Assembly (NCBI RefSeq): GCF_007830445.1
Contig: NZ_VLKR01000027.1
Location: forward strand, 1-64,000
Length of the DNA: 64,000 nucleotides
Source of the DNA: Sphingobacterium siyangense
Lineage (GTDB): Bacteria; Bacteroidota; Bacteroidia; Sphingobacteriales; Sphingobacteriaceae
Direction: 5' to 3'
Below are positions 1 to 8,982 of the stretch, piece by piece. The notes beneath the pieces were generated by a model. It did not search any database. It was not told where the DNA came from and worked only from the letters and a program-made list of their open reading frames with translations. Each line of letters opens with the position of its first letter. Position 1 is the stretch's first letter. The position numbers and the translations under genes are program-made.

Positions 1-281
1 CAGTCTCCCTTGGAAAAGATGGCCACCGCCTTTTTTAAGATAGCGTTCTCTAATTCTGCATCCCGTAATCTCCTCTTTAGTTCCCTGATTTCTTGCTCTT
101 CAGGACTCAATTTGTCGTTTTTAGGCAATACGGTACCACCATTATATCTGGGATCCATGCGCCATTTACTTAATCTACTGGCATCCATGTCCAGTTCTTT
201 TGCTGCTTCTAATACCGACCCTTTGCTGTAAGAAAGCTCTACTGCCATTTTCTTAAAGGAATCGTCAAATACTCTTTTCAT
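1..281 (-). CDS. IS3-family transposase OrfA (partial)
   Basis: The ATG at 281-279 opens a reading frame that leaves the window after 93 codons. The product starts MKRVFDDSFKKMAVELSYSK, a Tnp_1-type helix-turn-helix in which a homeodomain-like fold binds the element's terminal repeats. A Leu-rich coiled coil follows (about residues 68-90), the usual OrfA dimerisation zipper. The residues reaching the window edge (AIFSKGD) resemble the place where IS3 elements shift frame into orfB, but that site is cut off here. The N-terminal part seen is intact. Confidence 0.8.
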   Translation of the reverse strand, partial: MKRVFDDSFKKMAVELSYSKGSVLEAAKELDMDASRLSKWRMDPRYNGGTVLPKNDKLSPEEQEIRELKRRLRDAELENAILKKAVAIFSKGD

Positions 282-340
282 CTGTTAACAAATTTAAATC
301 TATTTTTCAAATCTGTCTCCACTCAAAGGTAGCAACTCCA
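1..340 (-). mobile_element. IS3-family insertion sequence, right-hand edge of a copy that runs off the window
   Basis: The segment holds the start of an IS3-type orfA on the minus strand and, about 30 bases upstream of it, a probable terminal inverted repeat. Read inward on the minus strand from 340 this end begins TGGAGTTGCTACC, with the TG terminus usual for IS3 elements. The coding sequence of an unrelated esterase resumes directly after 340. The other end, orfB and the target duplication lie outside the window, so the exact boundary is inferred. Confidence 0.75.
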
Positions 341-726
341 CTCGGTATAAACTGGACCCTGCACGTATTGGTTTCATGGGGTTTTCCGCTGGCGGCACCC
401 TTGCCCTAGCTGTCGGGCTCGCTTGTGACAAGGATGCCCGTCCGGATTTTCTGGCAGCCATTTACCCCTATATCGGAAACATAAAACAGGATACTGTAAG
501 GGAAGATGCCCCGCCTATTTTTATCTGTGTTGCTACCGATGATGATCTGGCGCTCGCACCTCAGTGTGCTGCCCTGTACTCCTCATGGACAAATGCAAAA
601 AGACCGGCAGAATTTCACGGCTATGCCAGGGGCGGACATGGGTTCGGAATGGTGAACAGTCATTTTCCGGTAAACAACTGGATCGAACGTTTCTATGACT
701 GGCTGCAACAACTTCACAAAGTATAG
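341..726 (+). pseudogene. Alpha/beta-hydrolase (sugar esterase-like), 5' end removed by the IS element
   Basis: From 343 to the stop at 726 one frame encodes the C-terminal part of an alpha/beta-hydrolase of the BD-FAE/xylan-esterase type. Visible motifs are the nucleophile elbow GFSAGG (G-x-S-x-G), an Asp-rich loop after the VATDDD strand and the catalytic His in GGHGFG near the end. The codons before the first ATG (376) read RYKLDPARIGF, normal family sequence, so translation did not begin at 376 originally. Roughly half of a 270-300 residue protein is missing. Family enzymes deacylate plant polysaccharides, which fits the GH2 gene downstream. The remnant is probably inactive. Confidence 0.75.
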
Positions 727-1014
727 CACCATCGATGCCAGTGGTACTAATTTCGACGATGCGGACCAAAATTTATGTCCAGCTACATTAGGCTGAGAAA
801 ATGTTTTAACTGGTTCGTTATCAGGTATCTTGACGTAAGAAGAACCGGAACATCAAGAATATTACCATGGGAGGTTTTGTATTTGCGCTGGTATTACCTG
901 CGATTTTAACCGGTTACTGGGACAGGAAAGAAGTGGTGGACGGAAATGAGGTTCTCATCAGCTGTGCCATGTGCGGATCGATTTAAAAACAGTATTAACT
1001 AAAAAAAAATAATC
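727..1014 (+). other. Gap of 288 bases with an unrecognised short open frame (834-986)
   Basis: No convincing gene fills this gap. A short frame with an ATG at 867 and a stop at 984-986 could encode about 39 residues: a hydrophobic start (MGGFVFALVLPAILTGYW) followed by a polar tail ending CAMCGSI. The frame stays open upstream to 834 in a basic stretch. It could be the C-terminal remnant of a membrane protein lost with the IS rearrangement, or chance. I do not recognise the family. Confidence 0.25.
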
Positions 1015-1764
1015 ATGAGACTGAAAAACAAAGTAGCCATCGTTACGGGAGCGGCTTCGGGCATTGGGGAGGCCATTGCCTATACTTTTGCCAGAGAAGG
1101 TGCGAAAGTGATCGCTACCGACATCCAGGGAGATAAGCTGGCTGAAATTATTGACAACATCCAGGCCGAAGGGCATGAAGCAATAGGATTGGTACATGAC
1201 GTATCCAGCAGGGAAAACTGGTTCGGGCATGTTGTGGCAACAGTAGTGGGCACATTCGGAAAAATAGATATCCTGGTCAACAATGCCGGAATTTCCGCCA
1301 GCCAGCCCTTTGAACTGCAGAGCGAAGAGCTATGGAGAAAGGTCTATGCCATCAACCTGAACAGCGTGATGCTGGGCATGCAGGCGGTACTGCCACATAT
1401 GCCGGAAACCGGGGGCAGTATCATCAACCTGTCCTCCATTGCTGCCATAACGGGAACTGCCGGAGCAGGAGCATATACGGCCTCCAAGGGGGCGGTATCG
1501 GCCATTTCAAGAGCTGCGGCAGTCGATTATGCTGTTCGCAAGATCAGGGTAAATGCCCTTGTTCCCGGAAATATCCTGACCGCAATGAGTGAACCCTTCC
1601 TGACCTCACCGGAATATCAGCCCTATTTTTTGGGAAGGATCCCCATGGGGACCTATGGATCATCGCAGGATATTGCCAATGCAGCACTTTTCCTTGCTTC
1701 CGATGAGTCCTCCTACATTACCGGTATCGAACTGCCCGTAGATGGGGGCTGGACAGCAAAATAG
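1015..1764 (+). CDS. SDR-family NAD(P)-dependent oxidoreductase
   Basis: This is a 249-residue classical short-chain dehydrogenase, full length for the family. It has the Rossmann glycine motif TGAASGIG (residues 11-18), NNAG (89-92), the catalytic Ser about 141 and the YxxxK pair Tyr154/Lys158. Asp36 after the second strand favours NAD over NADP. The C-terminal PVDGGW stretch is typical of 3-oxoacyl-ACP reductase-like and glucose 1-dehydrogenase-like SDRs. The substrate cannot be read from sequence; the neighbouring esterase and GH2 enzyme suggest a sugar or sugar lactone. Its codons are GC-richer than those of the core genes further right. Confidence 0.85.
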   Translation: MRLKNKVAIVTGAASGIGEAIAYTFAREGAKVIATDIQGDKLAEIIDNIQAEGHEAIGLVHDVSSRENWFGHVVATVVGTFGKIDILVNNAGISASQPFELQSEELWRKVYAINLNSVMLGMQAVLPHMPETGGSIINLSSIAAITGTAGAGAYTASKGAVSAISRAAAVDYAVRKIRVNALVPGNILTAMSEPFLTSPEYQPYFLGRIPMGTYGSSQDIANAALFLASDESSYITGIELPVDGGWTAK

Positions 1765-1834
1765 GATACCGGAAATACACCCGGATGATCTACAGACCCT
1801 TTAACCGGAAGTTCGTTCCATCAATTTTTACAAC

Positions 1835-4369
1835 ATGAAAAAAAATAGTTCCAATCTATACCTGATAGCCATCATATGCACGCTTACACTCTCCTGCTCG
1901 GTGCGGGAGAAAAAGGATGGCATCGGGTCAAAACACTCTTTCGACAGCGCGTGGCGCTTTATCAAAGCGGATCCCGCGAATGCCCAGGATCCCGATTTTG
2001 ATGATTCCGGATGGAGAAGCCTGGACCTTCCCCATGACTGGAGCATCGAAAAGCTTACCGACAAGAATTCGGATAGTCTGATCGGTCCGTTTTCCGGCAG
2101 TTCTGTGGGTAAAACAGGCACCGGATTTACCGTTGGCGGTACGGGATGGTACCGTAAAAATTTTACCCTGGACAGATCTTCCAGTAATAAAATCGCCTAC
2201 CTGCAGTTTGACGGGGTCTATATGGATGCCGATGTATGGGTAAACGGAAAGCATGTCGGCAATCATCCCAACGGATATACCTCTTTTTGGTATGACATTT
2301 CAGCTTATTTAAATCCGGCAGGGCAACCCAATATGGTCGCTGTAAGGGTTAGCAACGAAGGATTCACTGCCCGCTGGTATTCCGGTTCGGGTATTTACAG
2401 GCATACCTGGCTTACCCTTGCCGATCCGGTCCATATAGCACCCAAAAGTGTATTTGTAAACCCTTCGGTGGTAGACGGGGAAAAGGCGGTTGTCGACATA
2501 ACGGCCACCCTGCTCAACAGGGGCAAGGAAAATAAGGAAGTCGATTGTTCGGTGACGATACTTGACAGTTCGGGACAGAAAGTCGGATATTCACGCACGA
2601 ACCTTCAGGTGTCCACAGGCCATCCGGCCGCTCTCCGCCAATCCATAGAAATTGAACGCCCGCAATTATGGTCACCCGACCGGCCTTATCGCTATACGGC
2701 CCTTATTGCCATCAATGCCGAGGATGAAAATGAAGACCGTATCGAGCAGGCGTTCGGGATCCGTACCATCCAGATCGATGCGCAAAGTGGTTTTAGGATC
2801 AACGGAAAGAAGATAAAGCTCAAAGGCGGATCCATCCACCACGACAATGGTCTGTTGGGAGCTGTCGCACTGGACCGGGCAGAAGAACGTAAGATCGAGC
2901 TTCTTAAGGCAAACGGCTACAATGCCATCCGTCTAAGCCACAATCCCTCTTCCCCTTACCTGCTGGAAGTGTGCGACAGGCTGGGCATGCTGGTTATTGA
3001 TGAACTCTACGATGTCTGGGAGCGTGAAAAGTTCATGCCACAGGGCTATCACCTGTTTTTTAGGGACCACTGGGAAAAAGATGTTGAGGAATGGATCTCA
3101 ACGAACCGCAACCACCCCTCCGTCGTCATGTGGAGTATAGGTAATGAGATCATGGAAGCTGCAGATACCTCGGGATTCCGTATCGCCCAAAACCTTGCGG
3201 CCAAGGTACGCTCCCTGGACCCCTCAAGGCCGGTGACCGAAGGCATGAACGACATGAAAGGGATATTCAGCGGCAAAGACCACTGGGATGAGCAGGCGGG
3301 GCATATGGGACTGCTGGACGTGGTAGGATATAATTATAAAAGCCATAAGTATGAATCCGACCACAAAAAATACCCTCAACGAGTGATGTACGGGAGTGAA
3401 TCCTACCCATTGAAAGCTTATCAGTACTGGGAGAAAGCCGACCGGCTACCCTATGTGATCGGGGACTTCGTCTGGACGGCGATGGATTATCTAGGGGAGG
3501 CCAATGCCGGGAATACCAAATACGTATCTATCAATGCGCCGAAGGAAAAAAGTATTACCGATATGGTAAACGAAGGTGTTCCGATGGATGTCATCGCTAG
3601 CTTCGCGGCCGCCCCCGTAAAGTTGCCTGCGGTATTTGTCTCGGGAAGCGGCGATCTGGATATCACCGGTGAGAAAAAACCGCCAATGTACTACAGGGAT
3701 GTCCTGTGGGACAATAGTCCTGTCGAAATGCTTGTACATGCTCCCATTGCGGATGGTATGGTGGAACAGACCACCGACTGGGGATGGCCGGATGAATGGC
3801 CGAGCTGGACGTGGCAGGGCAGCGAAGGAAAAAAACTTCAGGTCAGGGTCTTTACAAAGGGCGACCGGGTGAAGCTGGAGCTGAACGGCAAGCTCATTGG
3901 GGAAAGTCCTGTATCAGACAGATCAGAGTTCATTGCTGCATTTCAGGTCCCTTATCAGGCCGGAGAGCTCAAGGCAACCGCCTATTCAAAAGGTAAGGAA
4001 ATAGGAAGCAGAACGCTCAGGTCGGCGGGACGGCCTGTAGCCGTCAGGCTGACAGCTGATAGGAGCGAGATCAGGCCGGACCGGAATGATCTCTCATTTA
4101 TAAAGGTTGAGGTAGTGGATCAGAATGGGCTTTTGGTGCCTACAGATGGCATCAAGTTCAAATTTTCATTGAGTGGTGAGGGTGAACTGGCTGCAACGGG
4201 CAACGGCAATCCGGTGGACATGGAAAGTGTGAACAGCACTACCGTTGCAAGCTGGAAAGGACGGGCCCAGGCGATCATACGTCCCAATGGAAAGAAAGGA
4301 TTGGTCACATTAAAAGCTTCCGCAGACAATATCAGCGAGGGACGCATACAGATATTGATCAAAGAGTAA
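1835..4369 (+). CDS. Glycoside hydrolase family 2 beta-galactosidase-like lipoprotein
   Basis: The 844-residue product has a lipoprotein signal with Cys21 in the lipobox (TLSC), so it should be membrane-anchored outside the cytoplasm. Order: GH2 sugar-binding jelly roll (about 30-210), Ig-like domain, TIM barrel (about 310-600), then C-terminal DUF4982-like and invasin-like beta domains. The acid/base Glu lies in SIGNEIME after NRNHPSVVMW, and the nucleophile Glu in MYGSESY. These are canonical retaining GH2 residues, with beta-galactosidase as the commonest activity; beta-glucuronidase or a related exo-activity is possible. It follows the SDR by 70 bases and shares its GC-rich composition, suggesting a transferred polysaccharide-use cassette. 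Confidence 0.85.
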   Translation: MKKNSSNLYLIAIICTLTLSCSVREKKDGIGSKHSFDSAWRFIKADPANAQDPDFDDSGWRSLDLPHDWSIEKLTDKNSDSLIGPFSGSSVGKTGTGFTVGGTGWYRKNFTLDRSSSNKIAYLQFDGVYMDADVWVNGKHVGNHPNGYTSFWYDISAYLNPAGQPNMVAVRVSNEGFTARWYSGSGIYRHTWLTLADPVHIAPKSVFVNPSVVDGEKAVVDITATLLNRGKENKEVDCSVTILDSSGQKVGYSRTNLQVSTGHPAALRQSIEIERPQLWSPDRPYRYTALIAINAEDENEDRIEQAFGIRTIQIDAQSGFRINGKKIKLKGGSIHHDNGLLGAVALDRAEERKIELLKANGYNAIRLSHNPSSPYLLEVCDRLGMLVIDELYDVWEREKFMPQGYHLFFRDHWEKDVEEWISTNRNHPSVVMWSIGNEIMEAADTSGFRIAQNLAAKVRSLDPSRPVTEGMNDMKGIFSGKDHWDEQAGHMGLLDVVGYNYKSHKYESDHKKYPQRVMYGSESYPLKAYQYWEKADRLPYVIGDFVWTAMDYLGEANAGNTKYVSINAPKEKSITDMVNEGVPMDVIASFAAAPVKLPAVFVSGSGDLDITGEKKPPMYYRDVLWDNSPVEMLVHAPIADGMVEQTTDWGWPDEWPSWTWQGSEGKKLQVRVFTKGDRVKLELNGKLIGESPVSDRSEFIAAFQVPYQAGELKATAYSKGKEIGSRTLRSAGRPVAVRLTADRSEIRPDRNDLSFIKVEVVDQNGLLVPTDGIKFKFSLSGEGELAATGNGNPVDMESVNSTTVASWKGRAQAIIRPNGKKGLVTLKASADNISEGRIQILIKE

Positions 4370-4374
4370 CAGTT

Positions 4375-4408
4375 ATGCCCATCTGTCTAGTGTCCCGCAG
4401 ATGGGCAT
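4375..4408 (+). terminator. Perfect 11-bp hairpin after the GH2 gene
   Basis: ATGCCCATCTG at 4375-4385 pairs exactly with CAGATGGGCAT at 4398-4408. It begins six bases after the GH2 stop codon. There is no strong T-run (TAAATAAAAAC follows), so it may protect the mRNA 3' end as much as terminate transcription. Confidence 0.5.
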
Positions 4409-4439
4409 TAAATAAAAACAAATAACCTAAACTAAAGAT

Positions 4440-5618
4440 ATGGGTAAGCCCCGCAGACCTACGGTCTATTCAAAAATCATATTGGGACTTGTGGGAATAA
4501 TATGTATTACACTGATCCTATACTATGGACAAAATATATTGATCCCCCTGCTCATGGCACTTCTATTCTCGATTTTATTGCAGCCCGTTGCTATCTTTTT
4601 CAAAAACAGGTTAAAGTTTCCCAACCTGCTTTCCATCGGAATGACAGTTGCACTTTTTGTACTGGCCGGGATCGGTGTGTTTTATTTTATTTATCTTCAG
4701 GTAACCGATATGGTTAACGACATCGATGCGATAAAACGCAATCTGATGGTTCACTACAGCAACATACAGGATAAACTAAGTGTTTACCTGAACATCAGCA
4801 GGATACGGCAGGACGAGATTGTGGCGCACACGGCAACGGACCTGGCGGAAAGCGGAAAACAGATTTTAGGTAACGTACTGAGCTCTTTTACCGATTCTCT
4901 TATGAATTTTTTTCTCGTACCGGTTTATGTATTCCTGTTCCTGTTATACAGGGTTCATCTGGTGAAATTTTTATCCAAACTTTTTAGGTCACGGGAGCAG
5001 CAAAGACTAAAAGAAATCTTATCGATGATAAAGCGCTCGGTTCAGGGCTACATTTGGGGCCTTCTGCTGGAGATGATCGGCGTATCGGCTCTTTCGGCCA
5101 TTGGTTTTGCTATCATAGGACTTGAATATGCGCTGATGCTTGGCCTTATAACGGGTCTCCTTAACCTGATACCCTATGTGGGGGTCATGATCGCACTGGT
5201 GATAAGCATCCTGGTCGCATTGACAGGCAATGTGGACCTGTCGATTATTATCTATGTTATAGCCATTAACCTGATTGTCCAGCTTATCGATAACAATATA
5301 CTCTGTCCCATGATAGTCAATTCAAAGGTTCAGATCAATGCGATAGTGTCCATTGTCGGCATTATTATCGGAGGTACGCTGGCAGGAATTTCGGGGATGT
5401 TTCTGGCTATACCCCTCATTGCGATCATGAAAGTGATTTTTGACCGTATAGACAGGTTGGAACCCTGGGGATATCTCATGGGGGATGAGCTGCCGGAAAA
5501 TTTTGAATGGCTAGAGAGGATGGGAAATCAGGTCCCTAGTTCCGACACACTACAACCGCACAAAGACAGTACCTCTTCTGATGACGTTTCATCATTAGTT
5601 AAAGACAATTCCAAGTGA
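4440..5618 (+). CDS. AI-2E family transporter (PerM/TqsA-like permease)
   Basis: This 392-residue protein has the family layout: two or three N-terminal membrane helices (from about residue 10), a long soluble segment (about 90-145), then five or more helices to about residue 340. The diagnostic late stretch NLIPYVGVMIALV and the following ISGMFLAIPLIAIMKV helix are present. The family exports small molecules; individual members move AI-2 or act as Na+/H+ antiporters, so the substrate is open. The polar tail (after about 345) is rich in Ser and Asp. It stands alone after the GH2 hairpin. Confidence 0.85.
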   Translation: MGKPRRPTVYSKIILGLVGIICITLILYYGQNILIPLLMALLFSILLQPVAIFFKNRLKFPNLLSIGMTVALFVLAGIGVFYFIYLQVTDMVNDIDAIKRNLMVHYSNIQDKLSVYLNISRIRQDEIVAHTATDLAESGKQILGNVLSSFTDSLMNFFLVPVYVFLFLLYRVHLVKFLSKLFRSREQQRLKEILSMIKRSVQGYIWGLLLEMIGVSALSAIGFAIIGLEYALMLGLITGLLNLIPYVGVMIALVISILVALTGNVDLSIIIYVIAINLIVQLIDNNILCPMIVNSKVQINAIVSIVGIIIGGTLAGISGMFLAIPLIAIMKVIFDRIDRLEPWGYLMGDELPENFEWLERMGNQVPSSDTLQPHKDSTSSDDVSSLVKDNSK

Positions 5619-5791
5619 CAACTTTTGAGTTAGAACGTGTTAGGTTAAGTTTCACAAATCTTCGTTTAATACAATTTACGTTTGCTGTCTTTTAGATATT
5701 TTGTGGATTTGGTATAATAATAAATAGGGTTGGTATAAAACCAAAAAAAGGTATTCCTAAAATTCATTCATTTGCTGAAAGTTATATACAA

Positions 5792-6160
5792 ATGAATTTA
5801 AGATACGACCTCTCCTTGGTAAAAAAAATGGAAACATCATCTTCCGACGGACAAATTCAGGAAGATAAGCTTATGCAGGCGGTAGATGTAAACCGCTTTG
5901 CCGAATGTTATGAAAAGTGTTTGAATATGGTTAAACACTTTCATTACAAAATAAACTTTTTAATGGATGAGAACGGTTATAGAATAGGCGTTCTTTTCTG
6001 TAGTACCAAAATAATTCAAAGTGCATTTTTCAGTGGGTTGGCAGATAATACAGTTATCGCTTCACCTCAGACATTCAGAGCAGAGTGGCATCTTGATAAA
6101 CCTTGGTTAGTATTTATTAAAGAAAAAGTACTGATTTGCCTTCAATCAACATCTTTATAA
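5792..6160 (+). CDS. Hypothetical protein, 122 residues
   Basis: I do not recognise the family. The product is soluble, without a signal peptide or transmembrane helix. Residues about 50-122 (from CYEKCLNMVKHFHYKINF) look like a compact alpha/beta domain and contain four Cys. Translation may instead start at Met13 (5828). The upstream 170 bases are very AT-rich and the gene sits alone between the transporter and an outer-membrane protein. It lies in the accessory region, so strain-specific occurrence would not be surprising. Good codon continuity supports it being real. Confidence 0.5.
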   Translation: MNLRYDLSLVKKMETSSSDGQIQEDKLMQAVDVNRFAECYEKCLNMVKHFHYKINFLMDENGYRIGVLFCSTKIIQSAFFSGLADNTVIASPQTFRAEWHLDKPWLVFIKEKVLICLQSTSL

Positions 6161-6239
6161 AAAACGTGACCATTCTTCATTAAATCATGAGATTTTTCAT
6201 TTTATTTTTTTCAAAGACAAATAACGAACATAATCAGAT

Positions 6240-7220
6240 ATGTATAGATATCAAAGAATAGCCCTTTTAATAATACTCCTTGGTTGGTCAGCTTCATCCT
6301 TCGCTCAGACGAAGGACGACAGTATCCCTCAGAAGGTGGTGCAATATGCAACGGATAAATTCCCCTCTATTAGGGCATTCAACATTGAATATAACTATCA
6401 GGCACCTTATCAGTATTCATCAAAACTAAGGGGCAACAAAATGCCCGACAACAAAGTTAAGGGGCTAAACCAACTAAGGGTAAATGCCAATACAACTTTG
6501 TTTACAAAAAACAGTTGGATTTTCGGATCTACGATCAACTACCGTTACAGTTCGTTTTCATCAGCAGGTACAAATCCATTTTCCGGCAACCAGGACAATG
6601 ACAATGATTATCATTATTACTCTGTGGGACTGAATGTGGCCAGAGTTTCAATGTTGTTTGGGAAACCCTTTATTTATTCAGGTAGCATTTTAGGAGAAGG
6701 CAGCGAAAAGAATTTTGAACGGTTGAAAGGAGTTGCCACTGGAACATTGGTGTTAAAAGCAAATGCCCAGACCAAAGTGACGGTTGGATTGGTTGCCATG
6801 ATAGACCCTACAGCAATCATTCCTGTGCTCCCTTCATTTTCTTATGAACATAAGTTCAAAAATGGATGGATGGCCGATATTATCCTGCCGCAAAGAGTTT
6901 ATATGCGGAAGGGAATGCTTAAAAATGGACGGTTCTCTATCGGGAGTGAACTGGACGGGACTACTTTTTATCTTTATGATCTGTATGGAGACTCCCAAAG
7001 ATTTCAATATCAGCAGATCGAGATCAACTCAGGCATGATGTATGAACATAACTTTGGGGCATCGTTTATAGGGACGATAAAATCAGGTATAAAAAGCATC
7101 CCAACCGGCAGGGTTTTTGAAAAGAATGAGAATTTTAATAATTATGCTCTAGATATCAGACCGCAGTCATCTTTCTATTTGAACCTTGGGTTGTCATTCA
7201 ATCCGTTTAGAATGAAATAA
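6240..7220 (+). CDS. DUF6268-family outer-membrane beta-barrel protein
   Basis: The 326-residue product has a cleavable signal peptide (about 1-22, ending SSFAQ). The rest is alternating amphipathic strands rich in Tyr, Phe and Asn with polar turns, ending NLGLSFNPFRMK, a typical barrel closing strand. This matches DUF6268 proteins of Bacteroidota, whose function is unknown; they are predicted to sit in the outer membrane. The adenylate cyclase gene starts 41 bases downstream on the same strand, so the two are probably co-transcribed. No partner transporter is nearby. Confidence 0.75.
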   Translation: MYRYQRIALLIILLGWSASSFAQTKDDSIPQKVVQYATDKFPSIRAFNIEYNYQAPYQYSSKLRGNKMPDNKVKGLNQLRVNANTTLFTKNSWIFGSTINYRYSSFSSAGTNPFSGNQDNDNDYHYYSVGLNVARVSMLFGKPFIYSGSILGEGSEKNFERLKGVATGTLVLKANAQTKVTVGLVAMIDPTAIIPVLPSFSYEHKFKNGWMADIILPQRVYMRKGMLKNGRFSIGSELDGTTFYLYDLYGDSQRFQYQQIEINSGMMYEHNFGASFIGTIKSGIKSIPTGRVFEKNENFNNYALDIRPQSSFYLNLGLSFNPFRMK

Positions 7221-7261
7221 AGTAAGTATCCCTCAAAACGATTATAATACAACTTTAAAAA

Positions 7262-8338
7262 ATGGGCCTATTTTATCTTCCAAAGGACAAGCGATTATAT
7301 TCGGCAGCACTCATAGGTATATATGCGGTAGGTATGGTCCTTTTTGTTTTTGTAAAAACAGCAGGAATGAAAGAGTTCACGCATCTCGATGAGGAAACTA
7401 GGAGCGCGATTTGGCCGATGTCTATTTATATGGGGATTTTTATCGCTATCGGATTCGCGTTTCTTGATTTTAGGATTTTTCCGCGGCTACAACGTTTAGC
7501 ATTTGGCAAGTTTATATTCTTTAAATACACCTTAATCTCACTGGTGATTGTAATTGTTGCAATATCTGTTTTTTTAGTATTTGCCTTATTTATAATACAC
7601 AAACGTAATCCAGAATCGCTTATGCGGCAACTCATGTTCTTTTTGACATCACCTTCATTTCTTTCCCTCTATTTGTACAGTATGGGGTTTAGCATTTTTA
7701 TGAATATGGCTAAAACCGTTGCAGATTATTTGGGACCGAAAGCGATTACAGGCGCCTTATTTGGAAAATATCACAGACCTGTAGAAGAAGACCTTACATT
7801 TATTTTTATTGATATGGCTTCTTCGACTCAGATAGCTGAAAAGATAGGCCATCTAAAGTATAGTCATTTAATACAGAAGTGCTTTCAGATACTTTCAGAG
7901 AGTATGGTCAGCTATGATGCGCAGGTCTATCAGTTTGTAGGTGATGAGGCTGTTCTTTTCTGGAGTTCGGAAAAGGCAAAAAAATCATTGGCACCTATAT
8001 ACCTTTTCTTTGATTTTATGAACGGATTGAAAAAGAATGAAGCAGATTTCACAGAAGAATTTGGTATGATGCCGTCATTCAGGGCGTCTATACATACAGG
8101 CACCGTAACTGCAACTGAAATTCATACAGTAAAAAAAGATATTGTATATCATGGTGATATACTCAACACATGCGCAAGGATACTGGATCAATGCAGTAAA
8201 GTTCGGAAGAATCTTTTAGTATCCGTAAATATCGCAGAATGGATAATGCGTAACAATAGTTTTTATGTGGAAATAATCGACAGCATTTTTCTGAAGGGAA
8301 AAAATGAAAAAACTGAAATCTATTGTGTAGAAATGTGA
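7262..8338 (+). CDS. Membrane-anchored class III adenylate/guanylate cyclase
   Basis: Four hydrophobic helices fill about residues 12-150, followed by a class III cyclase catalytic domain (about 175-358). Both metal-binding Asp residues are visible, in TFIFIDMASST and in FVGDEAVLFW. The transition-state Asn and Arg occur in GDILNTCARI. The domain should therefore be able to cyclise ATP or GTP; the base specificity is not clear. Membrane-helix plus cyclase proteins of this kind are common in Bacteroidota. It lies 41 bases after the DUF6268 barrel gene, so a link with an envelope signal is possible but unproven. Confidence 0.85.
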   Translation: MGLFYLPKDKRLYSAALIGIYAVGMVLFVFVKTAGMKEFTHLDEETRSAIWPMSIYMGIFIAIGFAFLDFRIFPRLQRLAFGKFIFFKYTLISLVIVIVAISVFLVFALFIIHKRNPESLMRQLMFFLTSPSFLSLYLYSMGFSIFMNMAKTVADYLGPKAITGALFGKYHRPVEEDLTFIFIDMASSTQIAEKIGHLKYSHLIQKCFQILSESMVSYDAQVYQFVGDEAVLFWSSEKAKKSLAPIYLFFDFMNGLKKNEADFTEEFGMMPSFRASIHTGTVTATEIHTVKKDIVYHGDILNTCARILDQCSKVRKNLLVSVNIAEWIMRNNSFYVEIIDSIFLKGKNEKTEIYCVEM

Positions 8339-8448
8339 GATACAAACTATTAATGCAAATATTTCAATTGATGATTTACTATCTCTATTTAATACAACAA
8401 ACAGATTGGTTATTTCATCATATTTTTAAATTTAACAGATTAATACAT

Positions 8449-8661
8449 ATGATAGCAGTTTTTAAAACAAATATATTAAATAAGGACAATGCGGAAGAAG
8501 TAATTAAAGCCTTACTGAAAAATTATCAAAACTTTATAATTACTGTTGACCTAGAAGACTGTGATAAAGTTTTAAGAGTAGAAGGGAGTCAGTTTGAAAA
8601 AACTGATGTTTTAAATATCGTTATTGGGTTAGGGTTTCATTGCGAAGAAATGCAATATTGA
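8449..8661 (+). CDS. Small hypothetical protein, ferredoxin-like (HMA-type) fold without CxxC
   Basis: I place the start at ATG 8449, giving 70 residues. The frame is open further upstream to 8323, but that part is poorly coding. The product (MIAVFKTNILNKDNAEEVIK at the start) has a beta-alpha-beta-beta-alpha-beta pattern resembling heavy-metal-associated domains, with DLEDCDKVLRVEG in the middle. The metal-binding CxxC loop is absent; two isolated Cys remain. Small proteins like this are widespread in Bacteroidota and have no assigned role. The start is separated from the cyclase stop by 110 bases. Confidence 0.6.
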   Translation: MIAVFKTNILNKDNAEEVIKALLKNYQNFIITVDLEDCDKVLRVEGSQFEKTDVLNIVIGLGFHCEEMQY

Positions 8662-8982
8662 TTTCTGTGATAATGATTTTCAGTTACGAGGTTAAGAATG
8701 TATCCTATAAAGTCGCTAGCCTTACCAAATTCTAATATTATGAAAAATGATCAAAAATGCCTCTTGAACGGGTAAAGCGTTATGAGACTGCAGGTAAACC
8801 AGGGAGTATATCCTTAAGATATGGTAATGTCTATTTCCTAAAGTTTGTTATAAAGGAGAGTTACAACCCTATATGTTAAGAAAAACTATTTTTTTTAACA
8901 TTTTATGAATTTATTATAATTGTAACCAGTAACAAATGAGTCAAAAAAAGTGCACGTTTAAATTTTAAAAATTATTGTTATT
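8662..8982. other. AT-rich gap of 321 bases without a supported gene
   Basis: The stretch is AT-rich and degenerate. A frame starting at the ATG near 8758 would give about 40 residues (beginning MPLERVKRYETAGKPGSISL), which I cannot assign; it may be a gene fragment. No tRNA or clear hairpin is seen. It may have carried the promoter of the truncated desaturase that follows. Confidence 0.3.

Noticed and set aside
8323..8448. N-terminal extension of the small HMA-like protein
   Set aside because: The extension is AT-driven (many Leu, Ile, Tyr), overlaps the cyclase stop and breaks the family-like start at Met 8449.
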